Part shown: piece after piece, positions 62,201 through 64,000 of the stretch
How positions within the stretch are numbered: the first letter of the stretch is position 1
How the letters are laid out: each line of letters starts with the position of its first letter
Assembly: GCA_963281255.1 (NCBI GenBank)
Contig: OY725496.1
Span: forward strand, 248,001 to 312,000
Length of the DNA stretch: 64,000 nucleotides
Direction: 5' to 3'
From: Aphrocallistes beatrix
Lineage: Eukaryota; Porifera; Hexactinellida; Sceptrulophora; Aphrocallistidae
Made by a program: the position numbers and the translations under genes
Notes under the pieces: model-generated
Told to the model about the DNA's origin: nothing
The model's input: only the letters and a program-made list of their open reading frames with translations
Databases searched by the model: none

Positions 62201-62244
62201 CCTATTCTCAAGATGAATCCGGGTTTAGAGATACAAAATTATAA
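6903..62244 (+). CDS. USH2A: Usherin orthologue, complete 45-exon gene, 5057 aa
   Basis: Single-pass extracellular-matrix/adhesion protein; vertebrate usherin forms stereociliary ankle links and periciliary links, with its PDZ ligand bound by whirlin and harmonin. Predicted exons: 6903-7073, 16156-16318, 18992-19169, 19338-19621, 20280-20343, 20980-21256, 21856-22046, 22186-22389, 22586-22673, 22831-22978, 24485-24645, 24708-24919, 25284-25631, 25797-26053, 27130-27355, 27722-27885, 28618-29067, 29417-29806, 30260-30538, 31009-32358, 32559-32639, 33299-33424, 33899-34057, 34469-34756, 35869-36051, 36651-36914, 37786-38178, 39105-39389, 40214-40483, 40959-41261, 44473-44910, 45217-45566, 46175-46441, 46811-46943, 47655-48026, 48363-48604, 48855-53049, 53748-53973, 54704-54933, 58348-58527, 58982-59071, 59281-59391, 60347-60510, 61145-61282, 62164-62244. 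All introns are GT-AG, phases agree at every junction, and the total (15,174 nt) is a whole number of codons. Human usherin is 5202 aa with the same domain order. No frameshift or stop was found. Individual splice sites are manual predictions. Confidence 0.9.
7293..7456. repeat. Long near-perfect palindrome (two ~75 bp arms)
   Basis: Arms 7293-7368 and 7382-7456 are inverted copies with only a few mismatches, separated by about 13 bp. The transcript of usherin intron 1 could fold here into a long hairpin. It probably derives from a MITE. Confidence 0.8.
7487..7605. mobile_element. TA-CAGT MITE remnant, ctataacgg type
   Basis: Starts TACAGTAGAACCTGCTATAACGG like the better-preserved copy at 18074-18487, with internal tataGCGGTCACC words. 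The right end is lost. Confidence 0.5.
7751..7883. repeat. Inverted-repeat element with ggcgccgaac ends
   Basis: Ends ggcgccgaac and gttcggcgcc are inverse, and the interior has GC-homopolymer words such as ggggggggctcaagcccc and gatggcccatagacgcaata. The same interior words recur at 42404-42475. Confidence 0.5.
9890..10052. repeat. (TA)n and (GATA)n compound microsatellite
   Basis: An alternating TA tract (about 9890-9931) passes into degenerate then regular tagatagatagat repeats. Long translations through it are artefacts of the repeat. Confidence 0.95.
12030..12201. repeat. Foldback element with gacacagctg ends
   Basis: Arms of about 60 bp starting gacacagctgtggtaccaat and ending ggtgccgcagctgtgtca are inverted and enclose a G-run and tctagaat words. 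Probably a MITE. Confidence 0.7.
13169..13180 (+). promoter_or_regulatory. TATA box of the nested bZIP gene
   Basis: The sequence atatataaaagg is a close match to the TATAAAAG consensus and lies about 60 bp before the bZIP ATG at 13236, leaving room for a short 5' UTR. This supports an independent promoter inside the usherin intron. Confidence 0.5.
13236..13760 (+). CDS. bZIP transcription factor (Maf/CNC-like), intronless, 174 aa
   Basis: Nuclear DNA-binding protein nested in usherin intron 1 on the same strand. The N-terminal 45 residues are rich in Pro, Tyr and Ser, like an activation segment. Residues 85-102 (VQDLNKILQ then SVFSESE) resemble the extended-homology region that precedes the basic region in Maf and CNC proteins. 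The basic region is about 103-130 with the core [10 protein letters not shown] at 115-124, then a leucine zipper with heptad positions L134, L141, L148, L155 and Y162. Leu is replaced by Tyr at the last heptad. The basic core lacks the Asn-x-x-Ala-Ala-x-x-Cys/Ser-Arg form (Leu stands before Arg), so the DNA preference could be altered. The ATG at 13236 follows a TATA box; ATTAAA at 13849-13854 may be the poly(A) signal. Family placement within bZIPs is tentative; membership of bZIP is firm. Confidence 0.85.
   Translation: MMNTEYQVYSTPIPTTYIPPYSGFDLPSPPSPYYNDDGPKYQPILQNKLKKCLTLKDLLVDNWQVKIYKSQFISLLDSHKVAFKIGVQDLNKILQCSVFSESERKRIKKLRYQGRNNEAAKTLRIKNKKRETELHVSLSELEQTRVDLRKEKERLKQEINYYQSALTNQFDFSN
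14108..14299. mobile_element. Pogo/Tigger-like MITE (TTAAGCGGA family)
   Basis: Begins TA-CAGTCGACTCCGCTTAAT and ends with its inverse ATTAAGCGGAGTCGACTG-TA: a TA target site plus CAGT termini, as in the pogo/Tigger branch of Tc1/mariner. Internal words acatcggtcagaggacat and gcttctatgtgtgagagc are shared by all copies. About 192 bp, no coding capacity. Confidence 0.8.
14542..14918 (-). repeat. Partial copy of the GC-hairpin-ended repeat
   Basis: Same orientation as the 5095-5688 arm but lacking its inner third. It keeps both TGACGTCA palindromes, the tgactcatcactctgtt stretch and the GC-rich hairpin end. It starts 0.8 kb downstream of the bZIP gene. Confidence 0.75.
15358..15448. repeat. 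Short foldback
   Basis: Inverted arms built on tcatcattttccattaaaa and ttttaatggaaaatgatg with a ~25 bp centre. Confidence 0.65.
16156..16318 (+). CDS. USH2A: Usherin exon 2: N-terminal cysteine segment
   Basis: Reads [16 protein letters not shown], then six-cysteine text with [11 protein letters not shown], matching the Cys-containing segment just after the signal peptide in vertebrate usherin. Acceptor cctag, donor gtaaga; enters in phase 0, exits in phase 1. The next exon is 2.7 kb away. Confidence 0.8.
17577..17746. mobile_element. MITE, ggtatggtggaaatagttcg family, copy 2
   Basis: Same ends and interior words as the copy at 6189-6345, with an extra ~30 bp in the centre. Confidence 0.65.
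18074..18487. mobile_element. TA-CAGT MITE, ctataacggcc type
   Basis: Begins TACAGTCGAACCTGCTATAA and carries many tataacggcc/ggtcacctgt words; the right end has the inverse ggccgttatatacaggt. Its terminus resembles, but is not the same as, the TTAAGCGGA family. Confidence 0.65.
18992..20343 (+). CDS. USH2A: Usherin exons 3-5: LamG-like domain
   Basis: Exons 18992-19169, 19338-19621 and 20280-20343 encode a concanavalin-like jelly-roll domain. Landmarks are [23 protein letters not shown] and [11 protein letters not shown], then [10 protein letters not shown], the usual order for the N-terminal LamG-like domain of usherin. Phases 1-2, 2-1 and 1-2 join in frame. Intron 4 (19622-20279) and intron 5 (20344-20979) are AT-rich with nothing recognisable. 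Confidence 0.85.
20980..22389 (+). CDS. USH2A: Usherin exons 6-8: laminin N-terminal domain
   Basis: Exons 20980-21256, 21856-22046 and 22186-22389. The first has CRCPPSNP, then [16 protein letters not shown]-like text and [15 protein letters not shown], matching the CRCPG...VSRLNPEAHP...VNDNDVGTSW region of vertebrate usherin. The second has the [11 protein letters not shown] and VCLNTFS blocks, the third the QIRLSF and [14 protein letters not shown] blocks typical of laminin N-terminal domains. The domain leads directly into the first EGF repeat. Intron 6 (21257-21855) shows no other feature. Confidence 0.85.
22586..27885 (+). CDS. USH2A: Usherin exons 9-16: ten laminin-type EGF repeats
   Basis: Exons 22586-22673, 22831-22978, 24485-24645, 24708-24919, 25284-25631, 25797-26053, 27130-27355 and 27722-27885 encode about residues 512-1045. 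Ten eight-cysteine EGF-Lam units are countable, the vertebrate number, each with the C-x-C-N start, the GQCxCK centre and the CDxCxxGF end (for example [15 protein letters not shown]). Repeat 2 is longer, as in vertebrates ([13 protein letters not shown]). Repeat 9 has an insert between GQCACR and GRTCEAC. Exon boundaries fall mainly just after the DG/TTG before the first cysteine, in phase 2. Exon 14 uses a weak gttgtt donor. Confidence 0.9.
23144..23488. mobile_element. Inverted-repeat element, gggccgtagac type
   Basis: Terminal inverted repeats of about 15 bp (cagggccgtagacaa and inverse), with ggggcttaagcccc and agccccccca arms inside. Related ends occur near 5990-6065. No coding capacity. 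Confidence 0.6.
23616..23807. mobile_element. TTAAGCGGA-family MITE
   Basis: Full-length copy with TACAGTCGACTCCGCTTAAT ends, in usherin intron 10. Confidence 0.8.
24982..25173. mobile_element. TTAAGCGGA-family MITE
   Basis: Full-length copy in intron 12, inverted relative to the 23616 copy; left terminus has TTG for TCG. Confidence 0.8.
26222..26412. mobile_element. TTAAGCGGA-family MITE
   Basis: Full-length copy in intron 14, TA-flanked. Confidence 0.8.
26557..26830. mobile_element. TTAAGCGGA MITE flanked by an exact 42-bp direct repeat
   Basis: The MITE (26597-26788) is bracketed by identical 42-bp segments at 26557-26598 and 26789-26830, both ending gtatagaatactata. Pogo-like elements duplicate only TA, so the 42-bp repeat needs another explanation. 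Confidence 0.85.
27390..27547. mobile_element. Foldback MITE, agggcatgcctaatttccgg type
   Basis: Ends gggcatgcctaatttccggg and inverse; the interior repeats gggacgggac and gtcccgtcccg. A sister copy is at 48638-48755. No coding capacity. Confidence 0.7.
28021..28143. mobile_element. TA-CAGT MITE, attcgtattaacg type
   Basis: Ends TACAGTAGAAATTTGTGCGT and inverse-like gagtttctactgta flank 123 bp with attcgtattaac words. A relic with the same words lies at 29995-30085. Confidence 0.6.
28384..28530. mobile_element. Inverted-repeat element, agaggcgtagccag type
   Basis: agaggcgtagccag at the left and ctggctacgcctct at the right are inverse; the interior has ggtgcggcaa words. Related text occurs at 55476-55560. 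Confidence 0.65.
28618..30538 (+). CDS. USH2A: Usherin exons 17-19: FN3 domains 1-4
   Basis: Exons 28618-29067, 29417-29806 and 30260-30538. Each FN3 shows the order: P-x-x-L/V start, W-x-P-P ([29 protein letters not shown]), LxPFTxY and the TLE/TTL end. The second is split at [10 protein letters not shown] between exons 17 and 18. Four FN3 units between the EGF array and the LamG pair is the vertebrate arrangement. Phase 1 introns throughout. An in-frame link IGCGNSS recurs in FN3 2 and 4. Confidence 0.88.
29209..29370. mobile_element. TA-CAGT MITE, gcttattagcaa type
   Basis: TACAGTGGAATTTGCTTATT at the left and aataagcgaattccactgta at the right are inverse. 162 bp; ends 46 bp before exon 18. 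A decayed relative lies at 41280-41420. Confidence 0.75.
30539..31008. other. Usherin intron 19
   Basis: AT-rich intron with a C-rich stretch (gaacccccccctcccc, about 30725) and no recognisable element or exon. Confidence 0.5.
31009..32639 (+). CDS. USH2A: Usherin exons 20-21: FN3-5 split by two LamG domains
   Basis: Exon 20 (31009-32358, 1350 bp) begins with the first half of an FN3 ([18 protein letters not shown]), then switches to [12 protein letters not shown] and two laminin G domains. LamG-1 has [20 protein letters not shown] and the closing FAGCMRDV...DGCP; LamG-2 starts [12 protein letters not shown] and has [19 protein letters not shown] and [10 protein letters not shown]...DGCP. 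Exon 21 (32559-32639) completes the FN3 ([18 protein letters not shown]). Vertebrate usherin has the same split. Exon 20 ends at a weak gttttt donor; the frame and homology both need that junction. Confidence 0.88.
32688..32879. mobile_element. TTAAGCGGA-family MITE
   Basis: Full-length copy in intron 21 with some drift (tcgattgta right end). Confidence 0.75.
33110..33279. mobile_element. Diverged TTAAGCGGA-type MITE ending 19 bp before exon 22
   Basis: Left end TACAGGTGACTCTGCTTAAT, right end ATTAAGCGGAGTTGACTGTA. Internal words attccttccctggaga place it in a variant subfamily also seen at 37202-37374. Only ttacatttcgttttctag separates it from exon 22. Confidence 0.7.
33299..46943 (+). CDS. 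USH2A: Usherin exons 22-34: about twelve FN3 domains (FN3 6-17) and start of FN3-18
   Basis: Exons 33299-33424, 33899-34057, 34469-34756, 35869-36051, 36651-36914, 37786-38178, 39105-39389, 40214-40483, 40959-41261, 44473-44910, 45217-45566, 46175-46441 and 46811-46943. FN3 units are recognised by W-x-P-P or equivalent followed by PNG ([18 protein letters not shown]), L-x-P-F/Y-T-x-Y, A-C-T-x-x-G-C and TLE/TTL ends. Some domains fill one exon with phase 1 ends (exons 24, 28, 29, 30), others are split mid-domain. Introns 32 and 33 are phase 0, as needed to keep the FN3-16/17 text ([14 protein letters not shown]). Exons 31 and 33 end in unusual gtttgt and gttcgt donors. All junctions keep frame, but single boundaries may move by a few codons. 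Confidence 0.85.
33726..33876. mobile_element. TA-CAGT MITE, ctccataatccga type, ending 22 bp before exon 23
   Basis: Left end TACAGTAGAACCTCCATAAT, right end tcgaggttcttctata; interior tcggattatc words in both orientations. Short distance to the exon 23 acceptor. Confidence 0.65.
34150..34325. repeat. tgggaatacccaca simple foldback repeat
   Basis: Repeats of cccattcccatcccat and inverse tgggaataccca in intron 23. No gene. Confidence 0.6.
34802..34914. repeat. Perfect 47-bp inverted repeat hairpin
   Basis: Arms 34802-34848 and 34869-34914 are exact inverse copies (catagcccactgtatataag and ttatatacagtgggctatg at the ends) with a ~20 bp loop, in usherin intron 24. Confidence 0.85.
35045..35600. 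mobile_element. Foldback element with 31-bp subterminal tandem repeats
   Basis: Left end tgcatttgtcagaattttga and its inverse near 35585. The right arm has about six tandem copies of a 31-bp unit containing cattctgacaagtgacagca (35364-35549); the left arm has about three inverted copies. The arrays match the structure of tandem-repeat foldback transposons. Confidence 0.75.
36964..37155. mobile_element. TTAAGCGGA-family MITE
   Basis: Full-length copy in intron 26, preceded by a 40-bp fragment of the variant subfamily (36921-36962). Confidence 0.8.
37202..37374. mobile_element. Variant TTAAGCGGA-type MITE
   Basis: TACAGTCAACTCCGCTGAAT left end; right end tcccgattaagcggagtcac. Shares ctccaggaacggaatggttc with the variants at 33110 and 58800. 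Confidence 0.65.
38179..39104. other. Usherin intron 27
   Basis: Contains a repeat with words gataggagtcacaa and aatgtcattatttaagc (about 38440-38770) whose inverse occurs in intron 34 (about 47400-47560). No exon seen. Confidence 0.5.
39537..39617. mobile_element. Small MITE with cagggtgtctcaaaag ends
   Basis: Inverted termini cagggtgtctcaaaag and ctttgagacactctgta enclose ~80 bp in intron 28. Confidence 0.5.
39979..40136. mobile_element. TTAAGCGGA-family MITE with internal deletion
   Basis: 158 bp copy in intron 28; lacks about 35 bp near the left end. Confidence 0.75.
40624..40745. repeat. Dispersed repeat, gggcggggaaacctta type
   Basis: Words taactcttaaatggcgctag, gggcggggaaaccttagaagtg and atagaaatgac..ccaggtaattt are shared by 29848-29965, 40624-40745 and 53986-54106, with shorter relics at 61035-61105 and, inverted, near 58590-58640. 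About 120 bp, no inverted ends seen. Confidence 0.6.
41642..41916. mobile_element. hAT-like MITE with 8-bp target duplication
   Basis: Element 41650-41908 has ends CAGCGGTTTTCAACC and GGAAACCACTG, typical hAT (CAGTGGTT) termini, and is flanked on both sides by tcctattt (41642-41649 and 41909-41916). 259 bp, non-coding. Confidence 0.85.
42130..42303 (-). pseudogene. NHL-repeat fragment
   Basis: The minus strand reads [20 protein letters not shown] followed by IQIID, a near-ideal NHL beta-propeller blade. The frame stops at 42130. No start codon, promoter or splice-linked partner is evident. With the fragment at 43480-43870 it looks like remains of a TRIM/NHL-type gene inserted antisense into usherin intron 30. 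Confidence 0.55.
42490..42608. repeat. GC-rich palindrome
   Basis: Arms of about 52 bp (tgggtcgatgagcaggtg and inverse) around a short centre. Flanked by GC-homopolymer repeats. Confidence 0.75.
43480..43870 (-). pseudogene. TRIM/NHL-type pseudogene fragment with frameshifts
   Basis: Reading down the minus strand: a coiled-coil-like piece ([18 protein letters not shown]), then, after a frame change and a stop, [22 protein letters not shown], then after a further shift [20 protein letters not shown] followed by TEG, an NHL blade. This order (coiled coil, PNY linker, first NHL blade) is that of the B-box/NHL proteins I recall as abundant in sponge genomes. At least two frame breaks make it non-functional. 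Confidence 0.5.
45601..46080. mobile_element. Tc1/mariner-like MITE, right end damaged
   Basis: cctgtaccaaagtattcgta(cacccc) at the left and ggggtgtacggatacttta at the right are inverse, in intron 32. Confidence 0.55.
46944..47654. other. Usherin intron 34 with two MITEs around a (TA)n tract
   Basis: A TTAAGCGGA MITE (47064-47240) is followed by (TA)n (about 47239-47300) and then a ~55 bp truncated MITE with both outer ends (47305-47359). The remainder carries the intron 27-related repeat in inverse orientation. Confidence 0.7.
47655..49150 (+). CDS. USH2A: Usherin exons 35-37 (start): cysteine-rich module inside FN3-18
   Basis: Exons 47655-48026, 48363-48604 and the first ~300 bp of exon 37 (48855-53049), about residues 3050-3345. 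FN3-18 starts in exon 34 (SFMAIWGAPPS) and continues [13 protein letters not shown], then is interrupted by [11 protein letters not shown] and a run of 13 Cys-Cys pairs (five in exon 35, six in exon 36, two in exon 37), such as HVCCQGM, DVCCAGT, MCCGGS and VCCNGV. After [11 protein letters not shown]-like text ([16 protein letters not shown]) the FN3 resumes at [19 protein letters not shown]. Vertebrate usherin has the same module at the same place. Its fold is unknown to me. Confidence 0.9.
48084..48170 (+). repeat. Terminal fragment of the GC-hairpin repeat
   Basis: Matches the outer end of the 1952-2520 arm (acaagcgcgcttcgcttac, gcggacac-tac-gtgtccgc) in intron 35. Confidence 0.7.
48638..48755. 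mobile_element. Foldback MITE, gggcatgcctaatttccgg type, copy 2
   Basis: Same ends and gggacgggac interior as 27390-27547, in usherin intron 36. Confidence 0.7.
48855..53049 (+). CDS. USH2A: Usherin exon 37: 4195-bp exon with thirteen FN3 domains
   Basis: After the end of the cysteine module and second half of FN3-18, this exon encodes FN3 19-31 and the first part of FN3-32 without an intron. Domain starts are [117 protein letters not shown] and PQDVVPPAL. Most have W-x-x-P-x-x-PNGxI and an ACTxxGC-like strand. It ends at MQFAELAG in phase 1 with gttagt. Elsewhere in the gene each exon carries at most about two FN3 domains. Confidence 0.92.
53050..53747. other. Usherin intron 37 with gacccat minisatellite
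   Basis: Irregular tandem gacccat/ttgacccatc units fill about 53188-53355; a related inverse phrase (atgggtcaagaggtcgtgac) is at 53527. The ends cagtgtttcccaact (53115) look hAT-like but I could not match a target duplication. Confidence 0.6.
53748..54933 (+). CDS. USH2A: Usherin exons 38-39: FN3 32 (end) and 33
   Basis: Exon 53748-53973 finishes FN3-32 ([19 protein letters not shown]) and starts FN3-33 ([17 protein letters not shown]). Exon 54704-54933 has [14 protein letters not shown], a two-cysteine insert found at the same place in vertebrate usherin, then [16 protein letters not shown]. The exon 38 acceptor follows aacactaag, a less pyrimidine-rich end than usual. Confidence 0.82.
53974..54703. 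other. Usherin intron 38
   Basis: A copy of the gggcggggaaacctta repeat begins within about 12 bp of the exon 38 donor; then a G-homopolymer/GATC-like foldback (54110-54435) and a TACAGTCGAAATCGGGGTTT relic (54433-54560) related to text at 33513 and 56283. Confidence 0.55.
55143..55387. repeat. Array of gagtcat / atgactc palindromic words
   Basis: About 20 occurrences of GAGTCA or its inverse TGACTC in 245 bp, many as tgactcgagtca. Includes the true AP-1 heptamer TGACTCA. Confidence 0.75.
55583..55790. repeat. Long near-perfect palindrome
   Basis: tggatctaaggcttgtggaa at about 55583 is inverse to ttccacaagccttagatcca near 55780, and the arms meet at catatggtgaat. About 100 bp per arm. Confidence 0.8.
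58348..59071 (+). CDS. USH2A: Usherin exons 40-41: last, degenerate FN3 domain
   Basis: Exons 58348-58527 and 58982-59071. Reads [20 protein letters not shown] then [17 protein letters not shown]. It matches the juxtamembrane FN3 of vertebrate usherin (VNWSDTFLLNGQLKEY), which also lacks the PP of W-x-x-P-P. Ends [13 protein letters not shown] ends 31 bp before exon 41. Confidence 0.82.
58800..58950. mobile_element. Decayed variant TTAAGCGGA MITE, ending 31 bp before exon 41
   Basis: Right end gattaagcagagtcaactgta and internal tctccaggaacgaaatag mark the variant subfamily; the left end is eroded. Confidence 0.6.
59281..62244 (+). CDS. USH2A: Usherin exons 42-45: transmembrane helix, cytoplasmic tail and PDZ ligand
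   Basis: Exons 59281-59391, 60347-60510, 61145-61282 and 62164-62244. A Ser/Pro/Thr-rich stalk leads into [13 protein letters not shown] joined across intron 42 to [16 protein letters not shown] (about residues 4918-4946), stopped by RRDRDRYR. The tail has 111 residues, with SLPRSK and SVRTPPSMG basic/Ser-rich words, and ends SGFRDTKL. The last four residues fit the class I PDZ pattern (T/S-x-L) and differ from vertebrate DTHL only at position -1, so binding to whirlin- or harmonin-type PDZ proteins is likely. Stop TAA 62242-62244. Splicing the helix across two exons is supported by frame on both sides. Confidence 0.88.
59923..60296. mobile_element. TA-CAGT MITE (gggtcgcttatt type) with a nested TTAAGCGGA MITE
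   Basis: Outer ends TACAGTCAGGGTCGCTTATT and aataagcgaccctgaatgta; inside lies a full TTAAGCGGA copy (60044-60235). The outer element ends 50 bp before exon 43. Nesting shows the TTAAGCGGA insertion is the younger. Confidence 0.8.
60564..60811. mobile_element. Tc1/mariner-like MITE
   Basis: TA-CAGTCCCGGCCAAAAGTC... and inverse ...GACTTTTTGCAGGGACTG-TA. Termini of this form are typical of Tc1/mariner elements. 248 bp, AT-rich interior, non-coding. Confidence 0.75.
61533..61982. repeat. 450-bp foldback with ~100 bp arms in usherin intron 44
   Basis: Left arm 61533-61630 and right arm 61883-61982 share inverse words atcccaagatttcaaattga, catgaaaaaatgccc and ccatggatattc. A third copy of the ccatggatattc phrase is near 61700-61720. 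Confidence 0.8.
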
Positions 62245-62375
62245 ACTCTCTTATCTGCTTTTACGCTATTATTTTCATATTTTAAGAGGAAAAACTTGAT
62301 TACTAGTTTATTTTCATATTTTATCATAATATTACTACACTATAACATTTATATAACTGTATTTTATTGAAAAAT

Positions 62376-62545
62376 ATTAAACTTTTATCTATTTTCCTGA
62401 AAAATTCTTATTTGGATTTACACTGGGTCTAAGCTTGTAATACAGAGGTGTGAAATGTTTAACCCCGAATTAAACTAACTCATTTCCGGTTAAGTCATTG
62501 TGGGTCCTGGGATGCCATTGTTCTTGTCAAAGGCTTCAAAATAAA
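62376..62545 (+). terminator. Candidate usherin poly(A) signals
   Basis: ATTAAA at 62376-62381 (about 132 nt after the stop) and AATAAA at 62540-62545 followed by tgtattcatgtg (GT-rich). Either could be used. Confidence 0.4.
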
Positions 62546-63470
62546 TGTATTCATGTGCCAACACGATACACTACTAATCTTATAGGAACCATCGTAGAAT
62601 GGTAAGAATAGTTTGAAAAAGCTTCAAATATTTATGTTTTATGACAACAGGTATATGTTGGTAGACATTGGCGTAGCTAGGACTTTTTGTAGGGGGGCAT
62701 AGCAACCAACTGGGGGGTCTGAGGGGTACGACGCTTTAACCCCCCCTGTAGGACCCAGGAGCAAAGCCATGGAAGCAACCAACAATTTGTCTCAGAATTT
62801 GGACAGATTCATCTAATTTTGAGGTCCTAGATATACAAATTAACTCCGATGACACACCCCTCTGCCCTCTATAAAAATCTTAGACACTGAAATATCGATC
62901 TACAGCCATTCTAACCATCTATAGAAGATAATTAGCACAATAAGCGCGGGGGTTGGAAAAATCCATAAATTAATAAGCGGGGGGGTCCCATTTATTCGGA
63001 CCCTTAGAGTATGGAGCAATAATTTTGATCTAATGTATCTTATTATTCATTCATTTTGATGCATAAAAATCAAGACAAAAGTAGAAAGCAACTTTATGAC
63101 TTTATTTAGGGTGCCGTGGAGCCGCTACTGTAGACAGATGGACATGTTACAGGCCTCTCAACTCTCACGATTTAGAACCACTGTTCGTAATACTATTTTC
63201 CCATATCCAGGCGGCATCTCAACCTGTGATCTAACCAAATCGTGTGATGGCATATAAATAGTGAGATATGGTAAAATAGTCTTACGAACAGTAGCTCTAA
63301 ATTGTGAGATAATAGTGAGTAATGGTCTCATACGTATAACTCGTGAGACACACGACGAGATCGTGAGAGTTGAGGGGCCTGCATATCTCATGATTTAGAA
63401 CCACTGTTCGTAATACTATTTTCCCAGATCTCACGATTTGTCAGTAGCCATCACACGATTTAGTCAAATT
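62546..63470. other. 3' flank with inverted repeats
   Basis: A ggcgtagctaggactttt/gggggg element (62660-62780) and a complex foldback (about 63148-63470) built on aaccactgttcgtaatacta, ctcacgattt and gagagttga words in both orientations. No gene. Confidence 0.55.
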
Positions 63471-63579
63471 ACAGGTTGGGAGGCCTGGTGATAATTATAA
63501 GCCATCCATACTATAAGTGCAATCTCCCGATAGGAACTACACTAAAATGGGGTTTCGAATCGCATATATTGAAAAGTAC

Positions 63580-63645
63580 ATTGCGCATGCGCAATCGTCA
63601 CATTGCGCATGCTCAATTGACACATTGCGCATGCACAGTGAACTT
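63580..63645. promoter_or_regulatory. Triplicated 22-bp unit with NRF1-like sites
   Basis: Three tandem units of acattgcgcatgc plus 9 bp. The first contains the perfect palindrome TTGCGCATGCGCAA, which fits the animal NRF1 consensus (YGCGCAYGCGCR); the other two are half-matches. Confidence 0.5.
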
Positions 63646-63714
63646 TTTAATACCTCCGAATCGGGCAACAATTATAGTTTCTTTACATTGAGGTCACGGC
63701 CTCTTTCTAAAACG

Positions 63715-63944
63715 TTCTAGAATGTTCCATTATTCTTATAGAACCTTTTACAAGTAATAGAATTGACGCAATAATTTATTATTAGAAGATATAATGACAT
63801 TGTAATGGAGCCTTTATGTTACTCGTTCTAGAACATTCTATTGCTTCCATTCAAACTCAATTATACTATATGGAATTCTGCATCACATCTTTCTAAAGCA
63901 CTACAATTCTAAGAACATTCTAGAACAATTCCATAAAATATAAG
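63715..63944 (+). promoter_or_regulatory. Heat-shock promoter: three perfect HSEs and a TATA box
   Basis: Each element is an uninterrupted three-unit heat-shock element: TTC-TA-GAA-TG-TTC (63715-63727), TTC-TA-GAA-CA-TTC (63826-63838) and GAA-CA-TTC-TA-GAA (63913-63925). TATAAG (63939-63944) follows 13 bp after the last. The order HSE then TATA predicts transcription to the right from about 63970, so an HSF-controlled gene should begin beyond the window. Confidence 0.6.
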
Positions 63945-64000
63945 TACAAGTCACTTCTTAGGCAGATACTTTTGATTATTTGCAAAATTTTCTCTTACTT

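Overview
The window is from an AT-rich, intron-rich animal nuclear genome, packed with short inverted-repeat transposons (MITEs). The main gene is a usherin (USH2A) orthologue with a vertebrate-like domain order. A broken TRIM/NHL-type pseudogene resembling a family that I recall as expanded in sponges suggests a marine, early-branching invertebrate, possibly a sponge. That taxonomic guess is an inference; nothing here proves the species.

Layout. 1-1716 (minus): a long single-exon reading frame of unknown family that leaves the window at the left edge. 1952-5688: a 3.7 kb segment bounded by two inverted ~570 bp repeats and containing an intronless tetraspanin (2973-3764), a GATC-rich foldback and a minisatellite. 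6903-62244 (plus): a complete usherin gene that I assembled by hand into 45 exons with GT-AG junctions. The coding exons sum to 15,174 nt, exactly 5,058 codons including stop. Intron 1 (9.1 kb) contains a complete intronless bZIP gene (13236-13760) on the same strand. Intron 30 (3.2 kb) holds minus-strand remnants of an NHL-repeat gene and a hAT MITE with an 8-bp target duplication. 62245-64000: 3' flank, foldback repeats, an NRF1-like triplicated site, then three perfect heat-shock elements and a TATA box that point to a gene beginning beyond the right edge.

The usherin protein reads: signal peptide; N-terminal cysteine segment and LamG-like domain; laminin N-terminal domain; ten laminin-type EGF repeats; four FN3 domains; a fifth FN3 split by two LamG domains; about twelve more FN3; one FN3 split by a ~290-residue module with 13 Cys-Cys pairs; about sixteen more FN3; one transmembrane helix; and a 111-residue tail ending in DTKL, a class I PDZ ligand equivalent to the vertebrate terminus. 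Both domain-within-domain insertions occur at the places known in vertebrate usherin.

Non-coding DNA is mostly non-autonomous DNA transposons: a TA-flanked pogo/Tigger-like family (11 recognisable copies plus variants), Tc1/mariner-like and hAT-like MITEs, and several long near-perfect palindromes. No transposase gene is visible. At least five MITEs end 19-50 bp before a usherin splice acceptor. The exon model is a manual prediction without transcript support.
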